Source: JAVBPB01 sp031549965
GTDB taxonomy: Bacteria; Bacillota; Clostridia; Lachnospirales; Lachnospiraceae
Direction of reading: 5' to 3'
NCBI GenBank assembly: GCA_031549965.1
Contig: JAVBPB010000135.1
Span: forward strand, 1 to 16,307
Length of the DNA: 16,307 nt
The position numbers and the translations under genes were made by a program. Within the stretch, counting starts at the first letter, position 1. Every line of letters starts with the position of its first letter. Of the stretch, positions 7,228 through 13,349 are shown one piece after another. Under the pieces are notes generated by a model. It saw only the letters and a program-made list of their open reading frames with translations, was not told the DNA's origin and searched no databases.

Positions 7228-7968
7228 ATGAAAAGAATTAAATTAGTCATTGCCTATGACGGCACAAATTATTGTGGATGGCAGATACAGCCAAATGGAA
7301 TTACTATTGAGGAAGTATTAAATAAGAAGTTATCTGAATTATTAAATGAAGAAATTCAAGTTAACGGAGCCAGCAGAACAGATTCAGGAGTACATGCCCT
7401 TAAAAATGTAGCAGTATTTGACACAAATACAAATATACCTTCTGATAAAATATCCTATGCCCTAAATCAAAGGCTACCGGATGATATAGTTATTCAAGAA
7501 TCTATAGAGGTTTCCGATGATTTTCATCCAAGGTATTGTAATTCAATAAAGACCTATGAGTACAAAATACTAAATAGAAGCTTTAATATGCCTACCAACC
7601 GGTTATATACTCATTTTGTATACTTGCCATTGGATATTGAAGCAATGAGACAAGCTTCGCAATATATAATAGGAGAGCATGATTTTAAAAGTTTTTGTTC
7701 ACAGAGAACACAGGTAATAAATACAGTAAGGACAATTTATTCACTAGATATAATTAAAAATGAAGATGTAATAACATTTTCTATATCTGGCAATGGATTT
7801 TTATATAATATGGTAAGAATTATAGTAGGTACACTTATAAAAGTAGGACTCCATGTTTACCCACCTGAAAATGTTAAAACTATTATTGAAAAATGTGACA
7901 GGAAAGTGGCAGGACCTAAAGTACCCGCAAAAGGTTTAACATTAGTAAATATTCAGTATTTAGAGTAG
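7228..7968 (+). CDS. truA: tRNA pseudouridine(38-40) synthase TruA
   Basis: Converts uridines 38, 39 and 40 in the anticodon stem-loop of many tRNAs to pseudouridine. The catalytic aspartate is Asp52 within GASRTDSGVHA (47-57), the TruA family hallmark. The N-terminal strand and loop KLVIAYDGTNYCGWQIQP (5-22) and the later GNGFLYNMVRIIVGTL (near residue 190) are also diagnostic. The 246-residue length is standard. Start ATG 7228 follows agagga at close spacing. Located 22 bases after ecfT, as in many Firmicutes, so it probably shares the ECF promoter. No clear terminator follows before the rplM promoter. Confidence 0.96.
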   Translation: MKRIKLVIAYDGTNYCGWQIQPNGITIEEVLNKKLSELLNEEIQVNGASRTDSGVHALKNVAVFDTNTNIPSDKISYALNQRLPDDIVIQESIEVSDDFHPRYCNSIKTYEYKILNRSFNMPTNRLYTHFVYLPLDIEAMRQASQYIIGEHDFKSFCSQRTQVINTVRTIYSLDIIKNEDVITFSISGNGFLYNMVRIIVGTLIKVGLHVYPPENVKTIIEKCDRKVAGPKVPAKGLTLVNIQYLE

Positions 7969-8036
7969 GTAGAATTTTTGAAATTTGAGTTTCGCTTTAG
8001 AAATTTATTAAAATTTAACGAATATATTAATATCTC

Positions 8037-8065
8037 TTGACACACGAGGGAGAATGTACTATAAT
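8037..8065 (+). promoter_or_regulatory. Consensus promoter of the rplM-rpsI operon
   Basis: A perfect TTGACA (8037-8042), a 17-base spacer and a perfect TATAAT (8060-8065). This is the only fully consensus promoter in the window, as expected for highly expressed ribosomal protein genes. Transcription should begin near 8072. Confidence 0.9.
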
Positions 8066-8071
8066 GTTAAA

Positions 8072-8165
8072 TTGTGACAGATGTTAAAAATGCTTAAAAA
8101 CCAAAGCCCCGGTAATTAAGTATTTATTATAAACAATTGATTTAATTATCCAAGGAGGTAAACCA
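8072..8165 (+). promoter_or_regulatory. Leader of the rplM mRNA with a hairpin touching the ribosome binding site
   Basis: The ~94-base untranslated leader holds an inverted repeat, ggtaattaa (8111-8119) with ttaattatcc (8142-8151, one bulged base), whose right arm directly abuts the Shine-Dalgarno aaggagg (8152-8158). L13 is known to have an autoregulatory leader RNA in Firmicutes (Rfam L13 leader); whether this sequence fits that model was not tested. The position is right for control of L13/S9 translation. Confidence 0.45.
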
Positions 8166-8600
8166 ATGAAAAGTTTTATGGCTAGTCCAGCAACAATCGA
8201 AAGAAAATGGTATGTAGTTGACGCTACAGGACATACATTAGGCCGTCTATCATCAGAGATAGCAAGCATATTAAGAGGTAAAAACAAACCAACTTTTACT
8301 CCACACATTGATACAGGAGATTATGTGATTGTAGTAAATGCAGATAAAATTAAAGTAACTGGTAAAAAATTAGAACAAAAAATATATTATAATCACTCAG
8401 ACTATGTTGGTGGTATGAGAGAAACTAATCTAAAAGAAATGATGGATAAAAAACCTGAAGAAGTAATTAAACTTGCAGTTAAAGGTATGCTTCCAAAAGG
8501 ACCATTAGGAAGAAGTATGATTACAAAATTACATGTATACGCTGGTAGTGAACATGATAATGCAGCTCAAAAACCAGAAGTATTAGAAATTAAATATTAA
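8166..8600 (+). CDS. rplM: 50S ribosomal protein L13
   Basis: Large-subunit ribosomal protein that binds 23S rRNA early in assembly. Recognised from its whole sequence: KWYVVDATGHTLGRLSSEIA near residues 16-35, HIDTGDYVIVVNADKIKVTG in the middle, and the basic segment VKGMLPKGPLGRSM. The 144-residue length is normal. Start ATG 8166 lies seven bases after a perfect aaggagg. First gene of the rplM-rpsI operon, 22 bases before rpsI. Confidence 0.98.
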   Translation: MKSFMASPATIERKWYVVDATGHTLGRLSSEIASILRGKNKPTFTPHIDTGDYVIVVNADKIKVTGKKLEQKIYYNHSDYVGGMRETNLKEMMDKKPEEVIKLAVKGMLPKGPLGRSMITKLHVYAGSEHDNAAQKPEVLEIKY

Positions 8601-8622
8601 TTAGGGATAGGAGGAACTTACA

Positions 8623-9015
8623 GTGGCAGCAGCAAAATATTACGGAACAGGTAGAAGAAAAAAGAGTATCGCAAGAGTATATTTAGTACCTGGAAAAGGT
8701 AAAATTACTATAAATAAAAAAGATATGGAACAATATTTTGGACTTGAAACACTTAAATTAATCGTTCGCCAACCACTTGAATTAACTGAAACTTTAGATA
8801 AATTCGACGTTTTAGTAAATGTTCATGGTGGTGGATTTACTGGCCAGGCAGGTGCTATAAGACATGGTATCTCAAGAGCTTTATTACAAGCAGATAACGA
8901 ATATCGTCCAGCACTTAAAAAAGCAGGTTTCTTAACAAGAGATCCAAGAATGAAAGAAAGAAAGAAATACGGTTTAAAAGCAGCGAGACGTGCACCACAG
9001 TTCTCAAAGAGATAG
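8623..9015 (+). CDS. rpsI: 30S ribosomal protein S9
   Basis: Small-subunit ribosomal protein whose C-terminal tail reaches the P-site tRNA. Hallmarks: YYGTGRRKKSIARVYLVPG near the N-terminus, HGGGFTGQAGAIRHGISRAL in the middle, and the invariant C-terminal SKR preceded by a Lys/Arg-rich tail. The 130-residue length is normal. It uses a GTG start (8623) behind aggagga. Co-transcribed with rplM; a strong terminator follows within 15 bases. Confidence 0.98.
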   Translation: MAAAKYYGTGRRKKSIARVYLVPGKGKITINKKDMEQYFGLETLKLIVRQPLELTETLDKFDVLVNVHGGGFTGQAGAIRHGISRALLQADNEYRPALKKAGFLTRDPRMKERKKYGLKAARRAPQFSKR

Positions 9016-9028
9016 AAAAAAATTACAG

Positions 9029-9062
9029 ACCCTTGCAAATGTTATGTTTGCAGGGGTTTTCT
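9029..9062 (+). terminator. Intrinsic terminator of the rplM-rpsI operon
   Basis: Stem acccttgcaaa (9029-9039) with tttgcaggggt (9047-9057), one G-U pair and a 7-base loop, followed by a T-run. Confidence 0.9.
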
Positions 9063-9110
9063 TAATTTGTCTGGATATACTAAAAAAATACTTCAGAAAA
9101 AAATAATTAG

Positions 9111-9251
9111 CTTATAACATCAGCATTAGATGAAAAAAGTAAGGAGAATATGCTGAAAACTATCCTAAACATGAAGGGCCTAATGACGATAGAGTTTATT
9201 ATGTATGATAAATTAATTGAGGAAATTTGTGATAATAAAATTTGTTTATAA
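9111..9251 (+). pseudogene. Frameshifted coding fragment of unknown family
   Basis: Three short open stretches in two frames read like one protein if two shifts are allowed: an open frame from 9111 (SALDEKSKEN), then the neighbouring frame from 9149 (YAENYPKHEGPNDDRVYYV, closed by TGA at 9206), then the first frame again (YDKLIEEICDNKICL, TAA at 9251). A 33-codon frame with its own aaggag and ATG at 9150 also exists here. The charged, natural-looking peptides suggest the relic of a real gene, but no family is recognised and chance cannot be excluded. Confidence 0.35.
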
Positions 9252-9507
9252 ATTTATGATATACCAAATAACTCTTTTAAAATTACCCCAAATTATTTAG
9301 TAAAAATGAAATATAGATGAAGGTGTGTTTGCAGTTTGTTTGCTTTAGAGAAATTTTGTTATTTTTTTGTTACTTTTACAACACGATTATGATTTTTAGG
9401 TATACAAAACATAATGAAATTGGTATACTAATTGTAGGTGAAGTTGAAAGATGAGTGTTATATATGATAATATGATATCAAATTATTTAACGAAAGGGGG
9501 GTACTGC
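9252..9507. other. Intergenic DNA upstream of the Fic relic
   Basis: AT-rich with no gene. It contains the heptamer ggtatac twice, 23 bases apart (9399-9405 and 9422-9428), the second inside an extended -10-like tggtatact, and a second candidate promoter TTGAAA (9444-9449), 18 bases, TAATAT (9468-9473). Either could have driven the former toxin-antitoxin pair. Confidence 0.35.
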
Positions 9508-9594
9508 ATGACAGACAATGAAAGAATTATTGAAAATGTAAATGCAACTATGAGTATGAATATGATGTTTATTATTGTTATCCTAATTCCATAG
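9508..9594 (+). pseudogene. Truncated VbhA-type antitoxin start, joined out of frame to Fic
   Basis: Behind a good ribosome site (gaaagggggg, 9492-9501), ATG 9508 opens a frame whose first residues, MTDNERIIENVNATMSM, match the N-terminus of the small antitoxins (VbhA type) that inhibit class I Fic proteins through an (S/T)xxxE(G/N) helix. The match stops just where the inhibitory Glu-Gly should come. After about codon 17 the DNA is coding DNA of Fic in another frame, so this frame runs only 28 residues to TAG at 9592. A deletion has fused the start of the antitoxin gene to the interior of the toxin gene. Confidence 0.6.
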
Positions 9595-9830
9595 TGTTAA
9601 AAAATAAATTAAATATTAATAATATTGAACTTTTAGAGGCAGAGAGAAGCATTACTTCCCTACGTACAGCAGAAGCTATGAAGAAAGGTATTAATGGAAA
9701 ATTTGATTTTAATCACTTAAAACGAATTCATAAATTTTTATTTGGTGATATTTATGATTGGGCTGGGAAGATACGGATAGTAAATATTTCAAAAGGAAAT
9801 CATTTTTTTTGTAGGATTTTCGGAGGTTGA
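9561..9830 (+). pseudogene. Fic/DOC-family toxin, truncated at both ends
   Basis: Fic enzymes transfer AMP or another nucleotide monophosphate to target proteins. The frame from about 9561 reads YDVYYCYPNSIVLKNKLNI, then a charged helix, then FDFNHLKRIHKFLFGDIYDWAGKIR (near 9708-9780), a clear Fic N-terminal-half signature. The start codon is missing, because the upstream end is joined to the antitoxin stump. The frame ends at 9830, soon after NISKGNHFFCR, well before the catalytic HPFxxGNGR motif, and no such motif occurs downstream in any frame seen. A run of eight T (9803-9810) near the break is a frameshift-prone site. The toxin is certainly inactive. Confidence 0.75.
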
Positions 9831-9915
9831 CAAAAATGGCTACTGAGCCGATCAGCTCAATAGTAAAGCAATAATGGAGAAATAAAAATAATGAAGATAA
9901 AACGGAGGAATAACG

Positions 9916-10428
9916 ATGGCTGAGATTATTAAAGTTTACAGGGAGCATCTTCCGGCGGCACGGCTAATTGGCAAGCGTTATATGGAGGAGGACAGAATTA
10001 ATGGTTCATTCGGTGCAAAATGGGGCGAATGGTTTCAAAACAATTGGTTTCAAGAAATTTTAGGGGAAACATTAAGCGTTATGCCCGGCGATTACGGTTC
10101 TTATTTGGGAATGATGAGGGTTATTGGTGATCAATTTGAATATTGGATTGGTACGGTTTTCCCATTGGAAACATCTGTTGCGGATGGGTTTGACTATATT
10201 GATCTGATTGAATTTGATGTTGCAACATGCTGGATTTACGGTGACGAAAAATCTGGTGAATTGTTCGGATTAGATATACATAATAAATGTCTTGAAGAAC
10301 TTGTTAAAAACGAATATGTACGCAAAGAAAATGATTGGTGCATTGAACGATATACTTGTCCAAGATATACAACTCCTGATGAAAAAGGAAATGTAATTTT
10401 AGATTATTGCATTGCCATTAAGGATTAA
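9916..10428 (+). CDS. GyrI-like / AraC effector-binding domain protein
   Basis: A stand-alone small-molecule-binding domain of the GyrI-like (SHS2 barrel) superfamily, the same module found at the C-terminus of many AraC and MerR regulators. Features: the opening strand HLPAARLIGKRY (11-22), FGAKWGEWFQNNWF (32-45), the central SYLGMM and FEYWIGTVFP (62-83), and the family's final strands IERYTCP then ILDYCIAI (143-168). No DNA-binding domain is attached. The 170-residue length fits a two-repeat barrel. ATG 9916 follows acggagga with good spacing. Its start is richer in G+C (ccggcggcacgg) than the surrounding genes and it sits between two gene relics, suggesting recent acquisition. The ligand is unknown; multidrug-type cationic compounds are bound by relatives. 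Confidence 0.75.
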   Translation: MAEIIKVYREHLPAARLIGKRYMEEDRINGSFGAKWGEWFQNNWFQEILGETLSVMPGDYGSYLGMMRVIGDQFEYWIGTVFPLETSVADGFDYIDLIEFDVATCWIYGDEKSGELFGLDIHNKCLEELVKNEYVRKENDWCIERYTCPRYTTPDEKGNVILDYCIAIKD

Positions 10429-10488
10429 AAAATTCATAAACAACATAAAATACTCTTTATGAAACCGGATTTACAGTAGGTGGTAGCA

Positions 10489-10680
10489 ATGGAGAAGGTG
10501 TATTTACTCTTGCTTATTTCAAATAATATGGGAACAGTTGCAATTGAAAATGGTGAGATAGTGGGATATCTGGCATTTTGCAATACATACACAGACAGTC
10601 AAACCGGCTACAAAGAAGCCAACTCTCCCCTATATGGATATGGGGTAAGACACATAAAAAGAGGAGAAATCATAGTATAA
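10489..10680 (+). pseudogene. Fragment of a GNAT acetyltransferase
   Basis: The 63-residue frame contains GTVAIENGEIVGYLAFCN followed by a segment ending ANSPLYGYG. This matches the early strands of GNAT proteins of the type that read GVVAxxNGxIVGYLAF...FSPLHG, but the acetyl-CoA loop and all later motifs are missing. The match ends near 10650, after which the DNA reads as an unrelated lysine-rich coding tail in another frame. The upstream side is also short of the usual N-terminus. A weak ribosome site (taggtgg) precedes ATG 10489. It is best read as a broken piece, not a functional gene. Confidence 0.5.
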
Positions 10681-10914
10681 CGCCTAAGTATAAAAACAGA
10701 AATAGTAGTAAGCAAACTAAAAAAACAGAAGAAAAGTTTAGGGCTCAAAGTGTAAAGGTATCAAATACAGAAATTAAACCAAAAAATCAAAATTCTTTAA
10801 ATGAGTTGAATAATGAACATAAACCTCTAGCAGCAGTAAAAGAATGAACACAAGAAATAACTAGTAAAAAGAAGAAAATAACTGATTATGCAAGTAACAA
10901 GCAACAATATAACT
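10656..10914 (+). pseudogene. Lysine-rich 3' coding fragment with an in-frame stop
   Basis: From about 10656 a frame shifted relative to the GNAT fragment reads a Lys/Asn/Ser/Thr-rich, disordered-looking sequence (for example NSSKQTKKTEEKFRAQSVKV and NNEHKPLAAVKE) to a TGA at 10845, and then continues in the same frame (TQEITSKKKKITDYASNKQQ) to TAG at 10912. It resembles the charged C-terminal tail of a larger protein (many mobilisation and conjugation proteins end so), cut at its 5' side and interrupted by a nonsense codon. No start codon with a ribosome site is associated with it. The family is not recognised. Confidence 0.35.
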
Positions 10915-10963
10915 AGATATAAGCGATTAGCTTAGTAAAATAAAAATTTTTGCGAAATACTTA

Positions 10964-10993
10964 TTGACAATTACATCATATATGATGTATAAT
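10964..10993 (+). promoter_or_regulatory. Promoter and 18-bp palindromic operator of the higBA-type operon
   Basis: A perfect TTGACA (10964-10969), an 18-base spacer and a perfect TATAAT (10988-10993). The spacer is filled by a perfect 18-bp palindrome, tacatcatatatgatgta (10972-10989), that reaches into the -10 box. This is the expected site for autorepression by the antitoxin, alone or with the toxin. Confidence 0.8.
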
Positions 10994-11030
10994 AAAAGAG
11001 CAGATAGGAAGTAACGAAGGTGGTGGTGAA

Positions 11031-11360
11031 TTGAATATACATGATTATTGTACTACAGGAGGAAAGAATGTTATTAAAGAATATTTAAGCTCCTTGCCTG
11101 ATAAAGAAAGGGATATTGGTTATCATATAAGACATATGATAGTTAAAAGAGGTTTAAATGCCATAGAGGAACTTGATACAAGGCAATTAAGAGGGAAGCT
11201 ATGGGAAATAAAATTTTCTCACAATAGAATAATGTATGTTATAGCAGATGCAGAGAATATTTATTTTTTACACGCTTGTCAAAAACAAAAAGGAAAAGCA
11301 GAGCAATTTGAATTGGAAAAAGCTATACAAAGAGCAAAAGAAAATGGTTTTGCCGTCTAA
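11031..11360 (+). CDS. HigB-like toxin (RelE/ParE superfamily, phage Gp49-like)
   Basis: Predicted mRNA-cleaving toxin of a type II toxin-antitoxin pair. The 109-residue protein shows the Gp49/HigB-like pattern: an N-terminal helical part (YLSSLPDKERDIGYHI, 19-34), then LDTRQLRGKLWEIKF (48-62), the strands HNRIMYVIADAENIYFLHACQKQ (64-86), and a helical tail. The conserved RGKLWEIKF and F/Y-L-H-x-x-x-K-K segments are the core of this superfamily. It starts with TTG (11031) behind a purine-rich aaggtggtggtga; no ATG or GTG in frame upstream fits. The antitoxin gene follows 52 bases later, and the toxin-first order is typical of HigBA. It is intact. Confidence 0.8.
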   Translation: MNIHDYCTTGGKNVIKEYLSSLPDKERDIGYHIRHMIVKRGLNAIEELDTRQLRGKLWEIKFSHNRIMYVIADAENIYFLHACQKQKGKAEQFELEKAIQRAKENGFAV

Positions 11361-11412
11361 TAAAATTAGGCGGTAATACCTTTAAATAAAAATAAAATAA
11401 TGAGGTGATAGA

Positions 11413-11730
11413 ATGCCATTTGTAGATGTAACAGATGTGATTTTAAATGAAGAGGTAAAAGAACTTGAAGAAGCTTATAAAAGTAATCCAGAAGTAAAAG
11501 CAGCAATTGATCAATTTGATGCTGAATGTAAATTAAGACGAGAATTAGCAGAGGCAAGAAAAAATTTAAATATAACACAAACGGAATTAAGAGAACGTAC
11601 AGGTTTAACACAACAGGTAATTAGTAGAATTGAAAAGGACAACGAAATAAGCCCAAGCCTTAAAAACCTAATAAAATATGTTAATGCAATTGGATATGAA
11701 CTAACAATACAACCAAAGCAAAAGCATTGA
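11413..11730 (+). CDS. HigA-like antitoxin, XRE-family helix-turn-helix protein
   Basis: Antitoxin partner and probable repressor of the toxin gene upstream. Residues 1-40 form an acidic helical arm (ELEEAYKSNPEVKAAIDQF) that probably wraps the toxin. Residues about 44-98 are an XRE/Cro-type helix-turn-helix: RRELAEARKNLNITQTELRE (42-61) followed by TGLTQQVISRIEKD and a helix ending in IKYVNAIGYEL. The length of 105 residues is standard. ATG 11413 follows gaggtga. It is expected to bind the 18-bp palindrome in the shared promoter. A strong terminator closes the operon. Confidence 0.85.
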   Translation: MPFVDVTDVILNEEVKELEEAYKSNPEVKAAIDQFDAECKLRRELAEARKNLNITQTELRERTGLTQQVISRIEKDNEISPSLKNLIKYVNAIGYELTIQPKQKH

Positions 11731-11752
11731 TTATATCCTCACTGTAAGTTAT

Positions 11753-11780
11753 AAAAAGACATCTAACAAGATGTCTTTTT
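11753..11780 (+). terminator. Intrinsic terminator of the toxin-antitoxin operon
   Basis: A perfect 12-bp stem, aaaaagacatct (11753-11764) with agatgtcttttt (11769-11780), and a 4-base loop; the right arm supplies the T-run. Its symmetry would let it stop transcription from either side. Confidence 0.9.
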
Positions 11781-11898
11781 GCTTTAATATGAATAAAATT
11801 AATAATGGAATTAAATAAACTTGGTATACAATAAAATTAGTAAATTTGCTAAATTTCAATGAAAAAAATAATATTAATAGAATTATTGGTGGGATATT

Positions 11899-12480
11899 AT
11901 GTATGAAAAAAAATATGTTATTGCACTTGAAGGCATTGATGGTGCAGGAAAATCAACATTAATCGAATTATTGAAGAATGAATTTCCAATTTCTTTGTAT
12001 CAAAGAACGAAGAAAGGAAAAATAATAGAAAATTTGGTTACCGCGGGTTTTATGCAAAAATACTATATGTTACAAATACCAATATATTTATTTTTAAGTT
12101 ATAAAAACTATATCCTATTTTTCTTAAAAAAGGGTAAAGGGAAGTTAATTATCATGGATAGGTGTTTTTTAAGTAATATATGCTATTTTTATCCGGGAGC
12201 ATTAAAGAATAAAAAGTTATTGAGTTTCGTTATGAAATTTGAAGTTAAACTTTTACCTGATATAATTTTTATCCTGGATGTAGACCCTATTATTGGTCGT
12301 ATACGTGATAAACAAAAGAAGACTTTAAAATGGATGTCTGAAACAAGATATGCATATATAGAGTCTGAAAAATCTACGTTATTATCGCAATTTAACATTT
12401 GTATTATTAAAGACAAACAATTGATAGAAGAAAAGTACAGACTTCTTTCTGAGCACATAAGGAGGAATATACAATGGTAA
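11899..12480 (+). CDS. Thymidylate-kinase-like P-loop nucleotide kinase
   Basis: Probable (deoxy)nucleoside monophosphate kinase. Residues 9-20 (ALEGIDGAGKST) contain the thymidylate-kinase form of the Walker A loop (GIDGAGKST, 12-20). The DR motif appears as MDRCFLSN (86-93, where true thymidylate kinases read DRY), and PDIIFILDVDP (120-130) matches the family's Walker B-like strand before the LID. The LID region (about 134-150) is basic. At 193 residues it is slightly shorter than usual Tmk (about 205-215). It is first in a tight operon: the next gene overlaps by 7 bases. Housekeeping tmk usually lies beside holB, so this is more likely a specialised paralogue. Its substrate might not be dTMP. 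ATG 11899 follows ggtggga. Confidence 0.75.
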   Translation: MYEKKYVIALEGIDGAGKSTLIELLKNEFPISLYQRTKKGKIIENLVTAGFMQKYYMLQIPIYLFLSYKNYILFFLKKGKGKLIIMDRCFLSNICYFYPGALKNKKLLSFVMKFEVKLLPDIIFILDVDPIIGRIRDKQKKTLKWMSETRYAYIESEKSTLLSQFNICIIKDKQLIEEKYRLLSEHIRRNIQW

Positions 12481-13319
12481 TAGATAAAACTGAAATTGAA
12501 AAGTTACTTTGTTTATCAATGGAAGATTTTAATAAAAATAAGAAAGATGGTAAAGATATTATATATATTAATACTAAATTTGATGATTTTTCAAAAGATG
12601 ATCAAGTTGGTAATGACTCTATAGATTTAAGAATAAATAATAAAGGCTATATCATTTCTAATGACTATGAATATATTAATACACTTTCCGAAGAAGATTT
12701 TGAAAAATATTTTGTAGAAGTAAAACTTAATTTAGAGGAAGGATATGATTTAAAACCTGGTGATATATTATTTATTGATACATTAGAGAGGATACATCTT
12801 GTAGGTGATTTGATAGGTAGAGTATCAGGTAGAAGTGTTTTTTCAAGATTCGGTCTATCTGTGCATTGTACACAAGATAAGTTTTCTAGTGGAATTAATT
12901 CTATAGTTGCATTACAAATTGTAAATAATTCTAATACTGTGCTAAAGATTTTTCCTTATCAAAAGCTTGCACAGTTAATTATTCATAAAACAAGCCATAA
13001 TCAAAATCCATATACTGGTACATATGCGGTGGAAAAATTTTATAAGTTGCCCAAGATTCAACCTAAAGATAGAATGCAATATGATGAAAGAACTAAAGCC
13101 AATATATTAAGTAATAAACCAAAAAAAATCTCAATAATGAAAAAAGGGAAGCAATCTACTAAATTTAATACTTTGGCACAGACTATTTTAGGATTTGTAG
13201 TTTCTACAGGAATAGCAATTATGGGATTGTTAGGTATTTCCAATGTAACAATAATAACTATATTTATATTAACATTAATTTTTATTTTAGGAAGTATATA
13301 TTTCTATTACATATCTTAA
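12474..13319 (+). CDS. dCTP-deaminase/dUTPase-fold protein with two C-terminal membrane helices
   Basis: Residues about 45-195 have the trimeric dCTP deaminase/dUTPase fold: NDSIDLRI (47-54), LKPGDILFIDTLERIHL (93-109), the strongest motif VSGRSVFSRFGLSVHCTQ (117-134), IVALQIVNNS (144-153), PYQKLAQLII (161-170) and YTGTYAVEKFY (180-190), resembling the YxGxYQ closing segment. Where dCTP deaminases have the catalytic glutamate (E138 in E. coli, in VLEFYN), this protein has Gln148. The C-terminus adds a basic linker (about 195-232) and two hydrophobic helices (about 235-254 and 257-280), so the nucleotide-binding trimer would sit on the cytoplasmic face of the membrane. Canonical Dcd has neither linker nor helices and is ~190 residues. 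ATG 12474 lies behind a strong aaggagga within the kinase gene, implying coupled translation. It may bind nucleotides without deaminating them. Confidence 0.75.
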   Translation: MVIDKTEIEKLLCLSMEDFNKNKKDGKDIIYINTKFDDFSKDDQVGNDSIDLRINNKGYIISNDYEYINTLSEEDFEKYFVEVKLNLEEGYDLKPGDILFIDTLERIHLVGDLIGRVSGRSVFSRFGLSVHCTQDKFSSGINSIVALQIVNNSNTVLKIFPYQKLAQLIIHKTSHNQNPYTGTYAVEKFYKLPKIQPKDRMQYDERTKANILSNKPKKISIMKKGKQSTKFNTLAQTILGFVVSTGIAIMGLLGISNVTIITIFILTLIFILGSIYFYYIS

Positions 13320-13349
13320 GATGTAAAATAGTAGAAAGGATTAACAGAA

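Noticed and set aside
10578..10680. First third of the 10578 frame as a coding start for the lysine-rich protein
   Set aside because: This part is the out-of-frame shadow of the GNAT fragment; real-looking sequence begins only near 10656.
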